Positions 19,072 to 28,511 of a stretch of 64,000 nucleotides of DNA are shown here, piece after piece. A model generated the notes under the pieces. That model ran no database searches, was not told the DNA's origin, and saw only the letters and a program-made list of their open reading frames with translations. The stretch covers positions 191,001 through 255,000 of the forward strand of contig NZ_JAALFG010000001.1 of the NCBI RefSeq assembly GCF_011058215.1. Reading direction: 5' to 3'. A program made the position numbers and the translations under genes. Each line of letters opens with the position of its first letter. Positions within the stretch are counted from its first letter, which is position 1. The DNA is from Devosia aurantiaca. GTDB lineage: Bacteria > Pseudomonadota > Alphaproteobacteria > Rhizobiales > Devosiaceae.

Positions 19072-20144
19072 ATGCCCCACGCTTCCCCAATCCGCTTTCA
19101 TCCCGGTGTCGAGACCATCCGCGAGGATGAGGGCGAGACCATCCAGAAGCTCAACGAGACTTTCGACAAAATCCTCCACAAGACCGCCGAGGATTATGGT
19201 CACGCCGTCCGGTCGGTGCATGCCAAGGCGCATGGCATCCTCGAAGGCGTGCTGCGTGTCCACCCCAACCTTCCGCCCGAATACGCGCAGGGGCTTTTCG
19301 CAAGGCCCGGCGAGCACAAGGCCTATATCCGCATCTCGACCAATGCCGGCGACATCTTGCCCGATGCCATCTCCCTGCCCCGCGGCATGGCGCTCAAAGT
19401 TTTGGACGCAGAGGGGGCACGCCTCGCCGGTGCCGAGGGCACGACGCAGGACTTCGTCCTTGTCAACGGTTCGGTCTTCCAGAACAAGACCAGCGACAAA
19501 TTCTTGAGCAATCTCAAGCTGCTTGCTGCCACCACCGACAAGATGGAAAAAACCAAGGAAGTCATGTCGGGGTGCTGCGTGGCGTCAACAAGGTGCTGAC
19601 GGCTGTCGGCGTGGAAAGCCCCAAGGTGCAGACGCTGGGCGGCGCTCCCAATGTACACCCGCTTGGCGAAAGCTATTTCAGTGTCACGCCCTTCCGCTAT
19701 GGCGACTACATCGCCAAGTTTTCTGTAGTGCCGGTGTCAGACGACCTGACGTCGCTGACAGGCCAGGAAATCAACGCCAGCAAGGACGAGGATGCAATCC
19801 GCCACACAGTGCGAAGCGACATGGCTGAGGCCAAAGGCCGCTGGGAATTCCGCGTCCAGCTTTGTCGCGATCTTGAGGAACAGCCGGTGGAAGACCCCAC
19901 CGTCGAGTGGGACGAGGACATCAGCCCCTATGTCACCGTCGCAACGCTTGAAGCCTCGCCGCAGGACAGCTGGGACCCCGGCAAGGTTCAGGCCGTGGAC
20001 GAAGAAATGCGTTTCAGCATCTGGACCGGCCTTGCCGCCCACCAACCTTTGGGCAATATCAACCGCGCCCGCAACGAGCCCTACAAACACTCTTCGGACT
20101 TCCGAGCAGCCTTCAATCGCTGCCCAATCCACGAGCCGAACTAG
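19072..20144 (+). CDS. Catalase-family heme protein (frameshifted)
   Basis: About 357 residues after repair, a small catalase-fold protein of the SrpA-like group. Recognisable parts are VRSVHAKAHGILEGVLRV with the distal His, the RISTNAGDILPD strand, GTTQDFVLVN and the C-terminal NINRARNEPYKHSSDFR. One base is missing in GGGG at 19569-19572; adding it joins KEVMSG to VLRGVNKV. No signal peptide. The N-terminal 100 residues of classical catalase are reduced, so it may be peroxidase-like rather than a high-rate catalase. A candidate stress promoter lies upstream. Confidence 0.85.
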
Positions 20145-20156
20145 TTGCACCGTGAA

Positions 20157-20194
20157 CGTTGGAAGCCGCTTTCATTGCAAGGCGGTTTCCAACG
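20157..20194 (+). terminator. Long hairpin after the catalase-family gene
   Basis: CGTTGGAAGCCGC (20157-20169) pairs with 20182-20194, one G-T wobble in 13 pairs, 12-base loop. No U tract follows, so it may be a terminator that needs help or an RNA-stabilising 3' end. Confidence 0.55.
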
Positions 20195-20306
20195 CTTGGC
20201 CTGGGTATCTTGCTCTGACCAAACGATAAAAGTTTAGCTTTATCCTCGGCAGATTGCCAACTTCGCCATGGCAGTTTGCCTCCGTTTCGATAGCGGAGGC
20301 GTGATC

Positions 20307-21164
20307 ATGGGGATGGTTGAGCGGATTAGGGGCTCGCTTGTGGCCAAAGTGTTCGGGGTGAGCTTTTTGGCCATCCACGTTCCCCTGCTTTCGCTGAGCC
20401 TTTACCTCGGCCTTGGGCGTCCGGCAGACCCGATATCCATTCTGGTTGTCGCGCTGATCGCGACTCTGCTGGGATCGATCCTGTCCTACCTCGCCATCTA
20501 TCAGATGGTCAGCCCAATAGATCGACTGGTACGGGCGGTGGACCGTTATCAGGAAGAAGGCACCGAGCCTTTTGTCGAAGTTCGCGGAAGCGACAGCGTC
20601 AAGAGGCTTGCGGAAAAGGTTGCGAGCCTAGTGCGGGCCCAGGAGCAATCCTTGAGCGCTTTGAGACGGCAGGCGAACAGTGATCCGCTGACCGGCCTCG
20701 GTAATCGACGCTGGCTCCAGAATGCCGTTTCGGTCGAGATCAGCCGCGCAATGCGCCGCAACCAGTCGATCTGGGTCATCGCCTTCGACCTCGATCGCTT
20801 CAAGGAAATCAACGATCGCTTCGGTCACGCGGCGGGCGACGAGGTCCTCATGATCGTGGCCGAAGTCACCCAGCGCCAACTTAGGCCTTACGACCTCATT
20901 GCCCGGATCGGCGGGGAAGAATTCTGCGTCGTTTCCGCGGATGCCAGCGATGACTTCGGCATCAGGGCCGCCGAACGCATCCGACAAGCGATCGAGGACT
21001 GGCAGCCCACCCTGGGCGGCGTCGCCACGACGATCACGGCAAGCTTCGGTGTATTCCGCGGCGATCCTGCATCGCACAGCTTCAACGAAATGCTGCGCCT
21101 GGCGGACGACAGGCTATATTATGCAAAAGCGCGGGGCAGAAACCAGGTGGTCGCGACGGAATAG
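20307..21164 (+). CDS. Membrane-bound diguanylate cyclase (GGDEF)
   Basis: 285 residues. Two membrane helices (about 12-35 and 42-66), a HAMP-like linker (VSPIDRLVRAVDRYQEEG), a short coiled coil and a C-terminal GGDEF domain. The active site is GGEEF (202-206) and the product-inhibition site RxxD is present as RPYD (193-196), exactly five residues upstream, so a feedback-controlled, active c-di-GMP synthase is expected. Start at 20307 is supported by GGAGG seven bases upstream; the in-frame extension to 20268 has no site. No sensory domain is visible between the helices. Confidence 0.92.
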   Translation: MGMVERIRGSLVAKVFGVSFLAIHVPLLSLSLYLGLGRPADPISILVVALIATLLGSILSYLAIYQMVSPIDRLVRAVDRYQEEGTEPFVEVRGSDSVKRLAEKVASLVRAQEQSLSALRRQANSDPLTGLGNRRWLQNAVSVEISRAMRRNQSIWVIAFDLDRFKEINDRFGHAAGDEVLMIVAEVTQRQLRPYDLIARIGGEEFCVVSADASDDFGIRAAERIRQAIEDWQPTLGGVATTITASFGVFRGDPASHSFNEMLRLADDRLYYAKARGRNQVVATE

Positions 21165-21170
21165 AAGCCG

Positions 21171-21434
21171 TTACGAAACCAGTTCGACCAACCTGCCCCA
21201 GGCCGGGTTCCAGAGTTTTTCATCGGTGATACGAATGACGATGCGCTTGAGCCCCGCCTCGCTGCGCAAGGCTTCCGCTTTGGCGAGCGCCTGTTTGACC
21301 GGGACGGGCAGCGACGCGATTTCGTCAAAACTCGCGACGTCAGCAACACTGCGACCGAAGATCTGCGTCACTTCCACCACGACAGCATCGTGCGGCGTGC
21401 GCATGCCTGGTTTTAATTGCTCATAGTCCGCCAT
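21171..21434 (-). CDS. Small hypothetical protein
   Basis: 87 residues, beginning MADYEQLKPGMRTPHDAVVVEVTQIFGR and ending WNPAWGRLVELVS. No family recognised and no signal or membrane segment; it looks like a soluble alpha/beta protein. It is convergent with the diguanylate cyclase, six bases apart. GGGGACG before the ATG is an acceptable ribosome site. The longer start at 21470 would add a Cys-containing stretch of no clear value. Confidence 0.6.
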   Translation of the reverse strand: MADYEQLKPGMRTPHDAVVVEVTQIFGRSVADVASFDEIASLPVPVKQALAKAEALRSEAGLKRIVIRITDEKLWNPAWGRLVELVS

Positions 21435-21596
21435 CTTCGTCCCCGCATAGTTGCAGGGAAAAAGAAGCAATTCGCTTTAAGTTGCGCCAGAGTCGATCAC
21501 GTTTTTCCTCGCGACTTTCTTGGTCTTCTGTCCACGTTTTCCCGACAGGATGAGCGAACAGCTAAATCCCAATCCTCGAAGTGATAGCACCGAGGC

Positions 21597-21613
21597 GTGT
21601 CAGTCGTTGACAC
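21597..21613. promoter_or_regulatory. Inverted repeat GTGTCA-N5-TGACAC (candidate operator)
   Basis: A perfect 6-bp inverted repeat 28 bases before the start of the kinase gene. ParD-like proteins bind palindromes upstream of their own genes, so it is a candidate autoregulatory site for the DNA-binding module fused to this kinase. Confidence 0.4.
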
Positions 21614-21620
21614 ACTCTTC

Positions 21621-21641
21621 GCCTGCTGCAAATGAGCAGGC
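21621..21641 (+). promoter_or_regulatory. Hairpin covering the ribosome site of the kinase gene
   Basis: GCCTGCT (21621-21627) and AGCAGGC (21635-21641) form a perfect 7-bp stem with a 7-base loop that ends directly at the ATG at 21642. The only Shine-Dalgarno-like bases (GAGCAGG) lie in its 3' arm, so translation may be gated by opening of this stem. Confidence 0.45.
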
Positions 21642-24316
21642 ATGAGCACCCGTCAGTCCCGCAATGTTTCCCTCACACCCGAGCTAGAGGCCTTTATCTC
21701 GGACCAGCTGGCATCGGGCGATTACGCCAATGCCAGCGAAGTCGTGCGCTCGGCGCTGCGTCAGCTGCGCGACGGCCCGGGACAAAGCTCTGCCTTGCCG
21801 GTCGGCTGGCCGATCGCCGGTGGCGAATGCGGCGCCCTCATCCGCACCAAGGATTGGGCCAGCACGCCCCTTGGCCCTGTGGAGAGCTGGCCCCCGGCTT
21901 TGCGCGCAACGGTCGCCAATATCGTCAATTCCCCGGTTGCCAAGGTCCTCATGTGGGGTCCCGAGCACCGCATGTTCTACAACGATGCCTATGCGCCCAT
22001 TATCGACCAGCGCCATCCCACGGCCATGGGCGAAGCCGTTGCGACCGCGCTTCCCGAGGTTTGGGATTTCAATCGTTCCATTCTTGAGGCTGGACACCGC
22101 GGCGAGTTGATCTCCAACACCGGTGTAGCCATGCAGCTCGACAACAAGCATCGCAAGGGCGACTTCATTTTCGATCTCCACTACACTCCTGTCTATGACG
22201 ATCACGGCGCAGTCGGCGGCGTCATGTGCACCGTCATCGACCAGACCGATCAGGTCCTGCTGCAAGCCAATCTCAAGACCAGCAATCATCGTTTCCGGGC
22301 GGCCATGGATGCGGTCCACGGTGTGCTGTGGACCAATAGCGCCGATGGCCAGATGCTGGGCGAGCAGCCCGGCTGGGCCAAGCTCACCGGTCAGAGCTTT
22401 GAAGAATACCAGGGCTTTGGCTGGTCGAATGCCGTTCACCCCGACGACCAGGCCGAAAGCGTCGCCAACTGGAACGCCGCCGTCGCGGCCAAGTCCATGT
22501 TCGTCCACGAACATCGCGTGCGCGAAAAAGGCGGCACCTGGCGCACCTTTGCCATTCGCGCCATTCCCGCGCTCGATGACAAGGGCGACATCCTCGAATG
22601 GATCGGCGTCCATACCGACATCACCCATCGCCGTGCTGCCGAACAGGCACTGCGGCAGCTCAACGAGGATCTTGAAGCCCGCGTTATCGCCGAGATCGAT
22701 GAACGCCGCCGCGCCGAGGCCAAGCTCGCCCAGGCCCAGAAGATGGAAACCGTCGGCAAGCTGACCGGCGGCGTGGCCCACGATTTCAACAACCTGCTGC
22801 AGGTCGTTTCCGGCAATCTGCAGCTTCTGGCCAAGGACATTGCCGGCAACGAGCGCGCCGAGCGCCGGGTCGGCAATGCCATGGCCGGTGTGTCGCGCGG
22901 CTCCAAGCTCGCCTCGCAACTCCTCGCCTTCGGGCGCCGCCAGGCGCTGGAGCCCAAGGTCACCAATATCAGCCGCCTCGTGCGCGACATGGACGACATG
23001 CTGCGCGCGCCATCGGCGAAGCGATCGAAGTGGAAACCGTGGTCGGTGGCGGTCTTTGGAACACTTTCATCGATCCGGCGCAGGTCGAGAACGCCCTTCT
23101 CAACCTCGCCATCAATGCGCGCGACGCCATGGATGGCCGCGGCAAGCTCACCATCGAACTGGGCAATGCCCATCTCGACGACGACTATGCGCGCACCCAT
23201 GACGAAGTAACGCCCGGCCAATATGTCATGCTGGCCGTCAGCGACACCGGCTCGGGCATGTCGCCCGATATCATCGATAAGGTCTTCGAGCCGTTCTTTT
23301 CAACCAAGAGCGAAGGCAAGGGCTCTGGGCTTGGCCTTTCCATGGTCTATGGCTTCACCAAGCAGTCGGGTGGCCACGTCAAGATCTATTCCGAAGTCGG
23401 CCACGGCACGACCATCAAGCTTTACCTGCCGCGGGCGCTTGAAAGCGAGGATATCGAAGTCGTCGCCAGCGCCGGTCCGGTCGTGGGCGGCACCGAAACC
23501 GTGCTCGTCGTCGAAGACGATGAGGAAGTGCGCGCCACCGTGGTCGAGATGCTGGGCGATCTTGGCTATCGTGTGCTCAAGGCCATCGATGCCGCCAGCG
23601 CGCTCAATGTCGTCGAATCCGGCATTCCGATCGATGTGCTCTTCACCGACGTCGTCATGCCCGGAACGCTCAAGAGCCCGGAGCTGGCCCGCAAGGTCAA
23701 GGAACGGCTGCCCAACATCGCCGTGCTTTTTACCTCCGGTTATACCGAGAACTCCATCGTCCACGGCGGCCGGCTCGATGCGGGGGTCGAGCTTTTGTCC
23801 AAGCCCTATACGCGCGAGGCCTTGGCACGAAAATTCCGCCATGTTTTGGCCAATCGTGACCAACGCCAACTGATCCAATCCACCCCAAGACCGACGCTGG
23901 CTGCCGAAGGCGGCAGCGCCACCGTGACCAGGAAGCGCACAGTGCTGCTGGTCGAAGACGAAGCCCTGATCCGCCTCTCCACCGCCGACATGCTGGAAGA
24001 CGCCGGCTTTGTCGTGGTCTCGGCAGCGAGCGCTGAGGACGCCTTGGCCGCGCTGGAAACAGCGCCGGTCGACGTTCTGGTCACCGACGTCAACCTGCCC
24101 GGCGCATCCGGCGTCGACCTTGCCCGCCGCGCTCGCAGCATCAGGCCGCATATCGAAGTTGTCTTCGCCACCGGCGATGTCGCGGCCGTTCCCAAGGACG
24201 CCGCAGAGAAGGTGCTGACCAAGCCCTATACGATGACCGACTTGGTCACGACCCTGAAGGCCACAGAAGCAGGAACCCATCCCAAGGCACTGGCTGGCGC
24301 AGCGGAGGAAGAATAG
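21642..24316 (+). CDS. Hybrid histidine kinase with N-terminal ParD-like ribbon-helix-helix module (frameshifted)
   Basis: About 891 residues after repair. Order: ParD-like RHH module (about 1-45: [32 protein letters not shown]), PAS-like region (70-200), second PAS with PAC (215-330, ending HTDITHRR), coiled coil, HisKA with His380 (GGVAHDFNN), HATPase (N box [26 protein letters not shown]), receiver 1 (Asp670 in LFTDVVMPG) and receiver 2 (Asp816 in VTDVNLPG). One base is lost in the GC repeat at 23003-23011; adding it gives [15 protein letters not shown]. No membrane helix, so a cytosolic sensor. The DNA-binding-type N-terminus on a kinase is unusual and uninterrupted in this frame. Confidence 0.85.
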
Positions 24317-24365
24317 TCCTGCCCGGCTGGGACAATATGCATCGCCGGGATAGGGGAAGCGCCGG

Positions 24366-25984
24366 TTAGGCCCTTCCCTCTCTACCCAACACCATGGCTG
24401 AGCCCTTCTCGGCCACCATCAATGTCGCGGCATTTGTGTTGGCCGAGACGATCTTGGGCATGACCGAGGCGTCGATGACGCGCAAATTGTCGATGCCTCT
24501 TACTCTCAACTGAGGATCGAGCACGGCTGTGCTGTCCGAACCCATGCGGCAGGTGCCGACGGGGTGAAACACCGTTCCGCCCATGATGCGCACGGCGTTC
24601 CAGATCTGCTCGTCGGTTTCGAACGCCGCGCCTGGAACCACTTCTTCATCCCACAGCGCCCTGAAGGCGGGCTGCTCGTGGATCTCGCGCAGCATCTTGA
24701 CGCCCTCGACGATCGTTCGGCGGTCGATCTCGCGCTCGAAATACCGTGGTTCGATACGGGGAGCGACAGAAGGATCGGCGCTCGTGATCCGAACTCGGCC
24801 GTGGCTTTCGGGATGGCACTGGTAGACCGAGGCGGTAAAACCGGAATAGCGGTGCAATGGCGTGCCGGGCTTGTCGACCGACAAGGGCATGACGTTGAAC
24901 TGCACATCGGGCCGCCCCCGAACGCCAGGGGCGTGCAGGCCGCACCGCCCACCTGCCCTGCTCCGACCGTCAGCGGTCCCGTTCCCCGGAAAAGCCATTG
25001 CGCGCCCATCTTGGCCAGTTCGAGAGGATTGCGCACGGCGTCGTTAAGCGACAGCTTGTCCTTGAGCCTCACAATCAGCCGCATCTGATAATGGTCTTGA
25101 AGGTTCTCGCCGACCTCGGGCGCATCCACCGCGACATCGATCCCAAGCGCGCGGAGGTGATCGGCAGGCCCGATGCCCGATAGCTGCAGCAATTGCGGCG
25201 ATTGGATCGTGCCGGCCGCAAGGATCACCTCGCGTCCCGCCCGCACGACATGGGTCTTTGTGCCGACGACATATTGCACGCCGATCGCCTTGCCACTTTC
25301 CAGCACCACGCGGCTGGCCATGGCGCCAGTCATGAGGTCGACATTTCCCCGCTTGAGTGCAGGCCGCAAAAACGAGGCCGAAGCGCTGGCGCGCATCCGC
25401 CGGCCAAGCGTCAGCTGATAGGAGCCCACACCGAATGTGGTCTCCCCGTTAAAATCGGTATTGTAGGGTAGACCGGTCTGTTGCGCCGCCCGCAGCCAGG
25501 CGGCGCAGGCGGGATTGGCATTGCGCAGTTGCGACACGGCAAGCTCGCCATTTCGACCGCGATAGGTGTCAGACCCGGCGCTATAGCGCTCGATATTTTT
25601 GAAGTGTGGGAGCACATCCCCATAGGACCAGCCGCTGGCACCCGATTGCGCCCAGTCGTCAAAATCCTCGGACTGGCCTCTTATGAAGATGAGGCCGTTG
25701 ATGGAACTCGATCCGCCGACCACTCGCCCGCGTGGCCAGGCTATGGCGCGGTCGCCCGAGCCATCGGAGGCTTCCGTTTCGAAGATGCGCGAAAAGCGCG
25801 TGTCATAGATCGTGCGGAAATAACCGACCGGCAGTTTCAGCCAATGATTGCGATCCTGTCCACCGGCTTCGATGACGAGGACACGCGTGTCTGGATCTTT
25901 CGATAGGCGATTGGCCAGAAGCGAGCCGGCCGAGCCCGATCCGACGATCACATAGTCATAGGTCCGAGCGGCGGATTGAGCCAT
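24366..25984 (-). CDS. GMC-family FAD oxidoreductase (choline dehydrogenase-like; frameshifted)
   Basis: About 539 residues. FAD binding through GSGSAGSLLANRLS near the N-terminus and the GMC signatures RGRVVGGSSSINGLIF and AGTIQSPQLLQLSGIGP. The catalytic His is in FHPVGTCRMG. One base is missing in the CCCCC run at 24915-24919; adding it joins TPLAFG to GRPDVQFNVMPLS. Such enzymes oxidise alcohols or polyols. The ATG directly follows the stop of the upstream enolase-superfamily gene, so the two are one transcript and probably consecutive steps on the same compound, possibly a polyol or sugar acid. The substrate cannot be named. Confidence 0.88.
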
Positions 25985-27124
25985 CTAGAGCGCGATCTCG
26001 CGAGTTTGGACGGCATAGCTCTTAAAGCCTGCCATGGCAGCATCGTCGATCCCGATGCCTGGACTGTCACTGAGCACAACCCGGCCACCCGCAAGGGTGG
26101 CCAGCATGTCATGGGCCAGTTCACTACGCATGAGATTGGTGTTGTAGTCCACTTCGACAAAGCCCGTGCTCACGCCGGATGCGGCCTTGACGTGGCAGCT
26201 GGTCAGAAGCCCTATACCACCGCCCAGCCAATGCGGACACAGCAAACGGTTGGCACGCTTGGCATCTTCTGCGACCTCCAGCATCTTTCGGACGCCACCC
26301 CATCGGCCAAGATCAGGCTGCAGGACGGTTATCGAGCGCCTGTCCGCCAAAGCGGTGAAATGCTCTTCTCGGCTGAAATTTTCGCCCGCTGCCAGCGGTG
26401 TCTGCAGTCCGCGGTGCAAGGCGGCCCAGTCCTCATCGAGCGCATCTTGCGGCAGAGGTTCCTCAAGCCAAAACAGGCCGACCTCGTCGGCCACCGGAGC
26501 AATGGCCAGCGCTTCGGCAAGGCCATAGCCCTGGTTCGCGTCGGCCATCAGCAGCTTTTCACGCCCGAGCAAGGCGCGCGCCTGGCGCAGGTTTTCTCGA
26601 TCCACCACGGGATCAAACCCGATCTTGATCTTGCTGCCGGCGTACCCGTCGGCATGGGCCCGGGCCGCCGCTTCCGGCGCACCCTCGGGATTTATGCCGC
26701 TGGCATAGACGCCGACCGATGCCGGCGCTTCCCGATTGAGAAACCTGGACAGAGACAGACCGGCACGGCGCGCCGCCAGATCGGTCAAGGCACATTCAAG
26801 CCCGGCAAGGCATTGCGCAAAGGGGCCCGGCTCACCCGATTGGATTGCCAGCACATGAAGGCGCCGCGTGAGCCAGACCCAGAGGGCGCCCGGATCATCA
26901 AGCAGACCGCTGGAAGCGGCGAGCGGCAGGATGACGGTTTCCAAAAGATGGGCGCGATGTTCTGCGCCCCCGCTCGGAAAATTGCACCAGACCTCGCCAT
27001 ATCCCACGGCGCCGTCCCCGTCCTCGAGACGAAGAACAAGGGTTGGTCGATCCAGCATGACGCCGAAGGACGTGCGCACCGGCGTCTCGATTGGGACACG
27101 ATACAAAATGATCGTTGCCAACAT
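25985..27124 (-). CDS. Enolase-superfamily (mandelate racemase/muconate lactonizing) enzyme
   Basis: 379 residues. The capping domain is followed by a barrel with KxK (SKIKIGFD), metal ligands Asp (LMADANQGY), Glu (WLEEPLPQD) and Glu (AAGENF), then a His/Asp-type base in QPDLGRWGG and CPHWLGGGIG. These residues fit the mandelate-racemase subgroup, which racemises or dehydrates acid sugars. Start 27124 was preferred over ATG 27136 because GGAAG lies five bases upstream. It abuts the GMC oxidoreductase with no gap. Substrate unknown. Confidence 0.85.
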   Translation of the reverse strand: MLATIILYRVPIETPVRTSFGVMLDRPTLVLRLEDGDGAVGYGEVWCNFPSGGAEHRAHLLETVILPLAASSGLLDDPGALWVWLTRRLHVLAIQSGEPGPFAQCLAGLECALTDLAARRAGLSLSRFLNREAPASVGVYASGINPEGAPEAAARAHADGYAGSKIKIGFDPVVDRENLRQARALLGREKLLMADANQGYGLAEALAIAPVADEVGLFWLEEPLPQDALDEDWAALHRGLQTPLAAGENFSREEHFTALADRRSITVLQPDLGRWGGVRKMLEVAEDAKRANRLLCPHWLGGGIGLLTSCHVKAASGVSTGFVEVDYNTNLMRSELAHDMLATLAGGRVVLSDSPGIGIDDAAMAGFKSYAVQTREIAL

Positions 27125-27276
27125 GCCGGCTTCCATCCTTTGTCAGCAACTGTCTTCGGAGACACACACCTGCTAGCTATGGGTCAAAGGCTGCCGAAAG
27201 CAAGACCGAGCACTGCCTTACGCATCGCTGACAGCTGCCGTAACCAAAATGCAATAACAAAAACAATGGCTTAACT

Positions 27277-27301
27277 GGAAACTTTGCAGGCACGACGCGT
27301 T
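27277..27301 (+). promoter_or_regulatory. Candidate EcfG-type promoter for a small membrane protein
   Basis: GGAAA-N16-CGTT, one mismatch from the GGAAC...CGTT consensus, ending 28 bases before the ATG at 27330. The downstream gene encodes a short one-helix membrane protein, a common member of general-stress regulons. Confidence 0.35.
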
Positions 27302-27329
27302 AGACCCTCCAGATATTTTGGAGAGCAAC

Positions 27330-27536
27330 ATGCCCATCGAACGCGAAACCATTATCGAGCGTCCCGCCGCAACGGAAACCACCGTCGTCAGCGGCGGCAG
27401 CCCGTTCGGCATCATCGGCCTCGTCATCGCCGTCATCGTCGCGGCCCTGCTGATCATGTGGGTCGTCAACGGCGGCATCACCAGCAATGGCGACGCCGTC
27501 AACGTCGACCTTCCGGCCGTCACCGTCACCAACTAA
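27330..27536 (+). CDS. Small single-helix membrane protein
   Basis: 68 residues: acidic and polar N-terminus (MPIERETIIERPAATETTVV), one membrane helix (GIIGLVIAVIVAALLIMWVV, about 30-49) and a polar tail NVDLPAVTVTN. GGAGAG at proper spacing supports the start. No family recognised. Composition and size resemble stress-induced membrane peptides. Confidence 0.72.
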   Translation: MPIERETIIERPAATETTVVSGGSPFGIIGLVIAVIVAALLIMWVVNGGITSNGDAVNVDLPAVTVTN

Positions 27537-27590
27537 TTCGTCATTCAAGCACACGACAGATCGTTTACGTCGTTCGCTAAAAATCACGAT

Positions 27591-27615
27591 CCAGCCGGTC
27601 ACCTCGGCCGGCTGG
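27591..27615. terminator. Hairpin between two small membrane-protein genes
   Basis: CCAGCCGG (27591-27598) pairs perfectly with CCGGCTGG (27608-27615); 9-base loop. No U tract, so either a weak terminator or a transcript-stability element. Confidence 0.4.
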
Positions 27616-27665
27616 ACCCCGTTACTTCGGCGAGTGACTTAACCGCCAGACCAGGAAACAATACG

Positions 27666-27752
27666 ATGCGCCGCACCCTGATCCTTTCCACGCTCTACAT
27701 GGCCTCGCTCGGCTTCATGATTGCGGCTTATAGCGCAACCATTCCCGCCTGA
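27666..27752 (+). CDS. Very small membrane peptide (28 residues)
   Basis: Reads MRRTLILSTLYMASLGFMIAAY and then SATIPA, i.e. two Arg then one hydrophobic helix. AGGAAAC precedes the ATG at usable spacing. It lies alone between a hairpin and the TetR gene. Small, so it could be chance, but start, ribosome site and helix all agree. Confidence 0.45.
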   Translation: MRRTLILSTLYMASLGFMIAAYSATIPA

Positions 27753-27844
27753 TCGGGACCAAAGCGCCACCACCGCGTCCCAAACACTAGCTGCCGATTG
27801 TCAGTGCTCTCCACCCTATGCATAAGAGGGCGACAGGAGGGGAT

Positions 27845-28509
27845 ATGAAAAAGTTGACGGCTTGCCGTTGAGCGAAGCCATCCTGTTTGCCGCTATCCTG
27901 ACCTTTGTCGAAAAAGGCTATGACAACGCCTCGATGGATGACGTTGCGGCCCGCGCCTCGACCACCAAGCGCACGGTTTATTCCCATTTCGGCAGCAAAG
28001 ATGCGCTGTTTCGCAGTGCCCTCGTCAAGGCAGTCGAGCTTTTTCAAAGCGAGATGCCAAAACTTGCCGACCCGTCCGACCCCGCTCGCGAGCTTGAAGC
28101 TTTTGCCATGGGGTTCAGCGATCTTAGCACCTGGCGGGGCGCGGTCCAGCTGCAGCGCGTGGTCATGGGCGGCGCGGAACGCTTTGCCGATCTGGGTAAG
28201 ATGCTGCATGAACAGATCATCGAGCATGCCGAAGCCATGCTTGCCGACTATTTCGAAGCGGTAGCGACCTTGAATGCTCGAAATATCTCCCAGACGCGCG
28301 AGAACTATTGGGAGTTGGCCAGCATTTTTCTCAACATGACGACCGGACCGCAGCGTTTCGCAACGCTGCTCGAGCATCGTCAGCCGTCTGCTGTCCATCC
28401 CCATGTCGGCGGTCCGTCGGACACCGATCGCCCCGCGATCCAGCGCGCCATAGCGATCTTTCTTGCCGGCACCAGTCTGGCAGCCCCCATTGCGGACAAC
28501 AGGCCCTAG
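27845..28509 (+). CDS. TetR-family transcriptional regulator (start region frameshifted)
   Basis: About 221 residues. Helix-turn-helix at VAARASTTKRTVYSHFGSKDALF, with a TetR_C-like domain after it. The frame opens at a TTG (27862), but an ATG at 27845 with a strong AGGAGGGG site is one base out of frame. One more A in the run at 27848-27852 gives MKKVDGLPLSEAIL, so I take 27845 as the true start. It is convergent with, and three bases from, the molybdoenzyme operon, whose promoter region holds a TetR-like palindrome. Confidence 0.85.
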
Positions 28510-28511
28510 GC

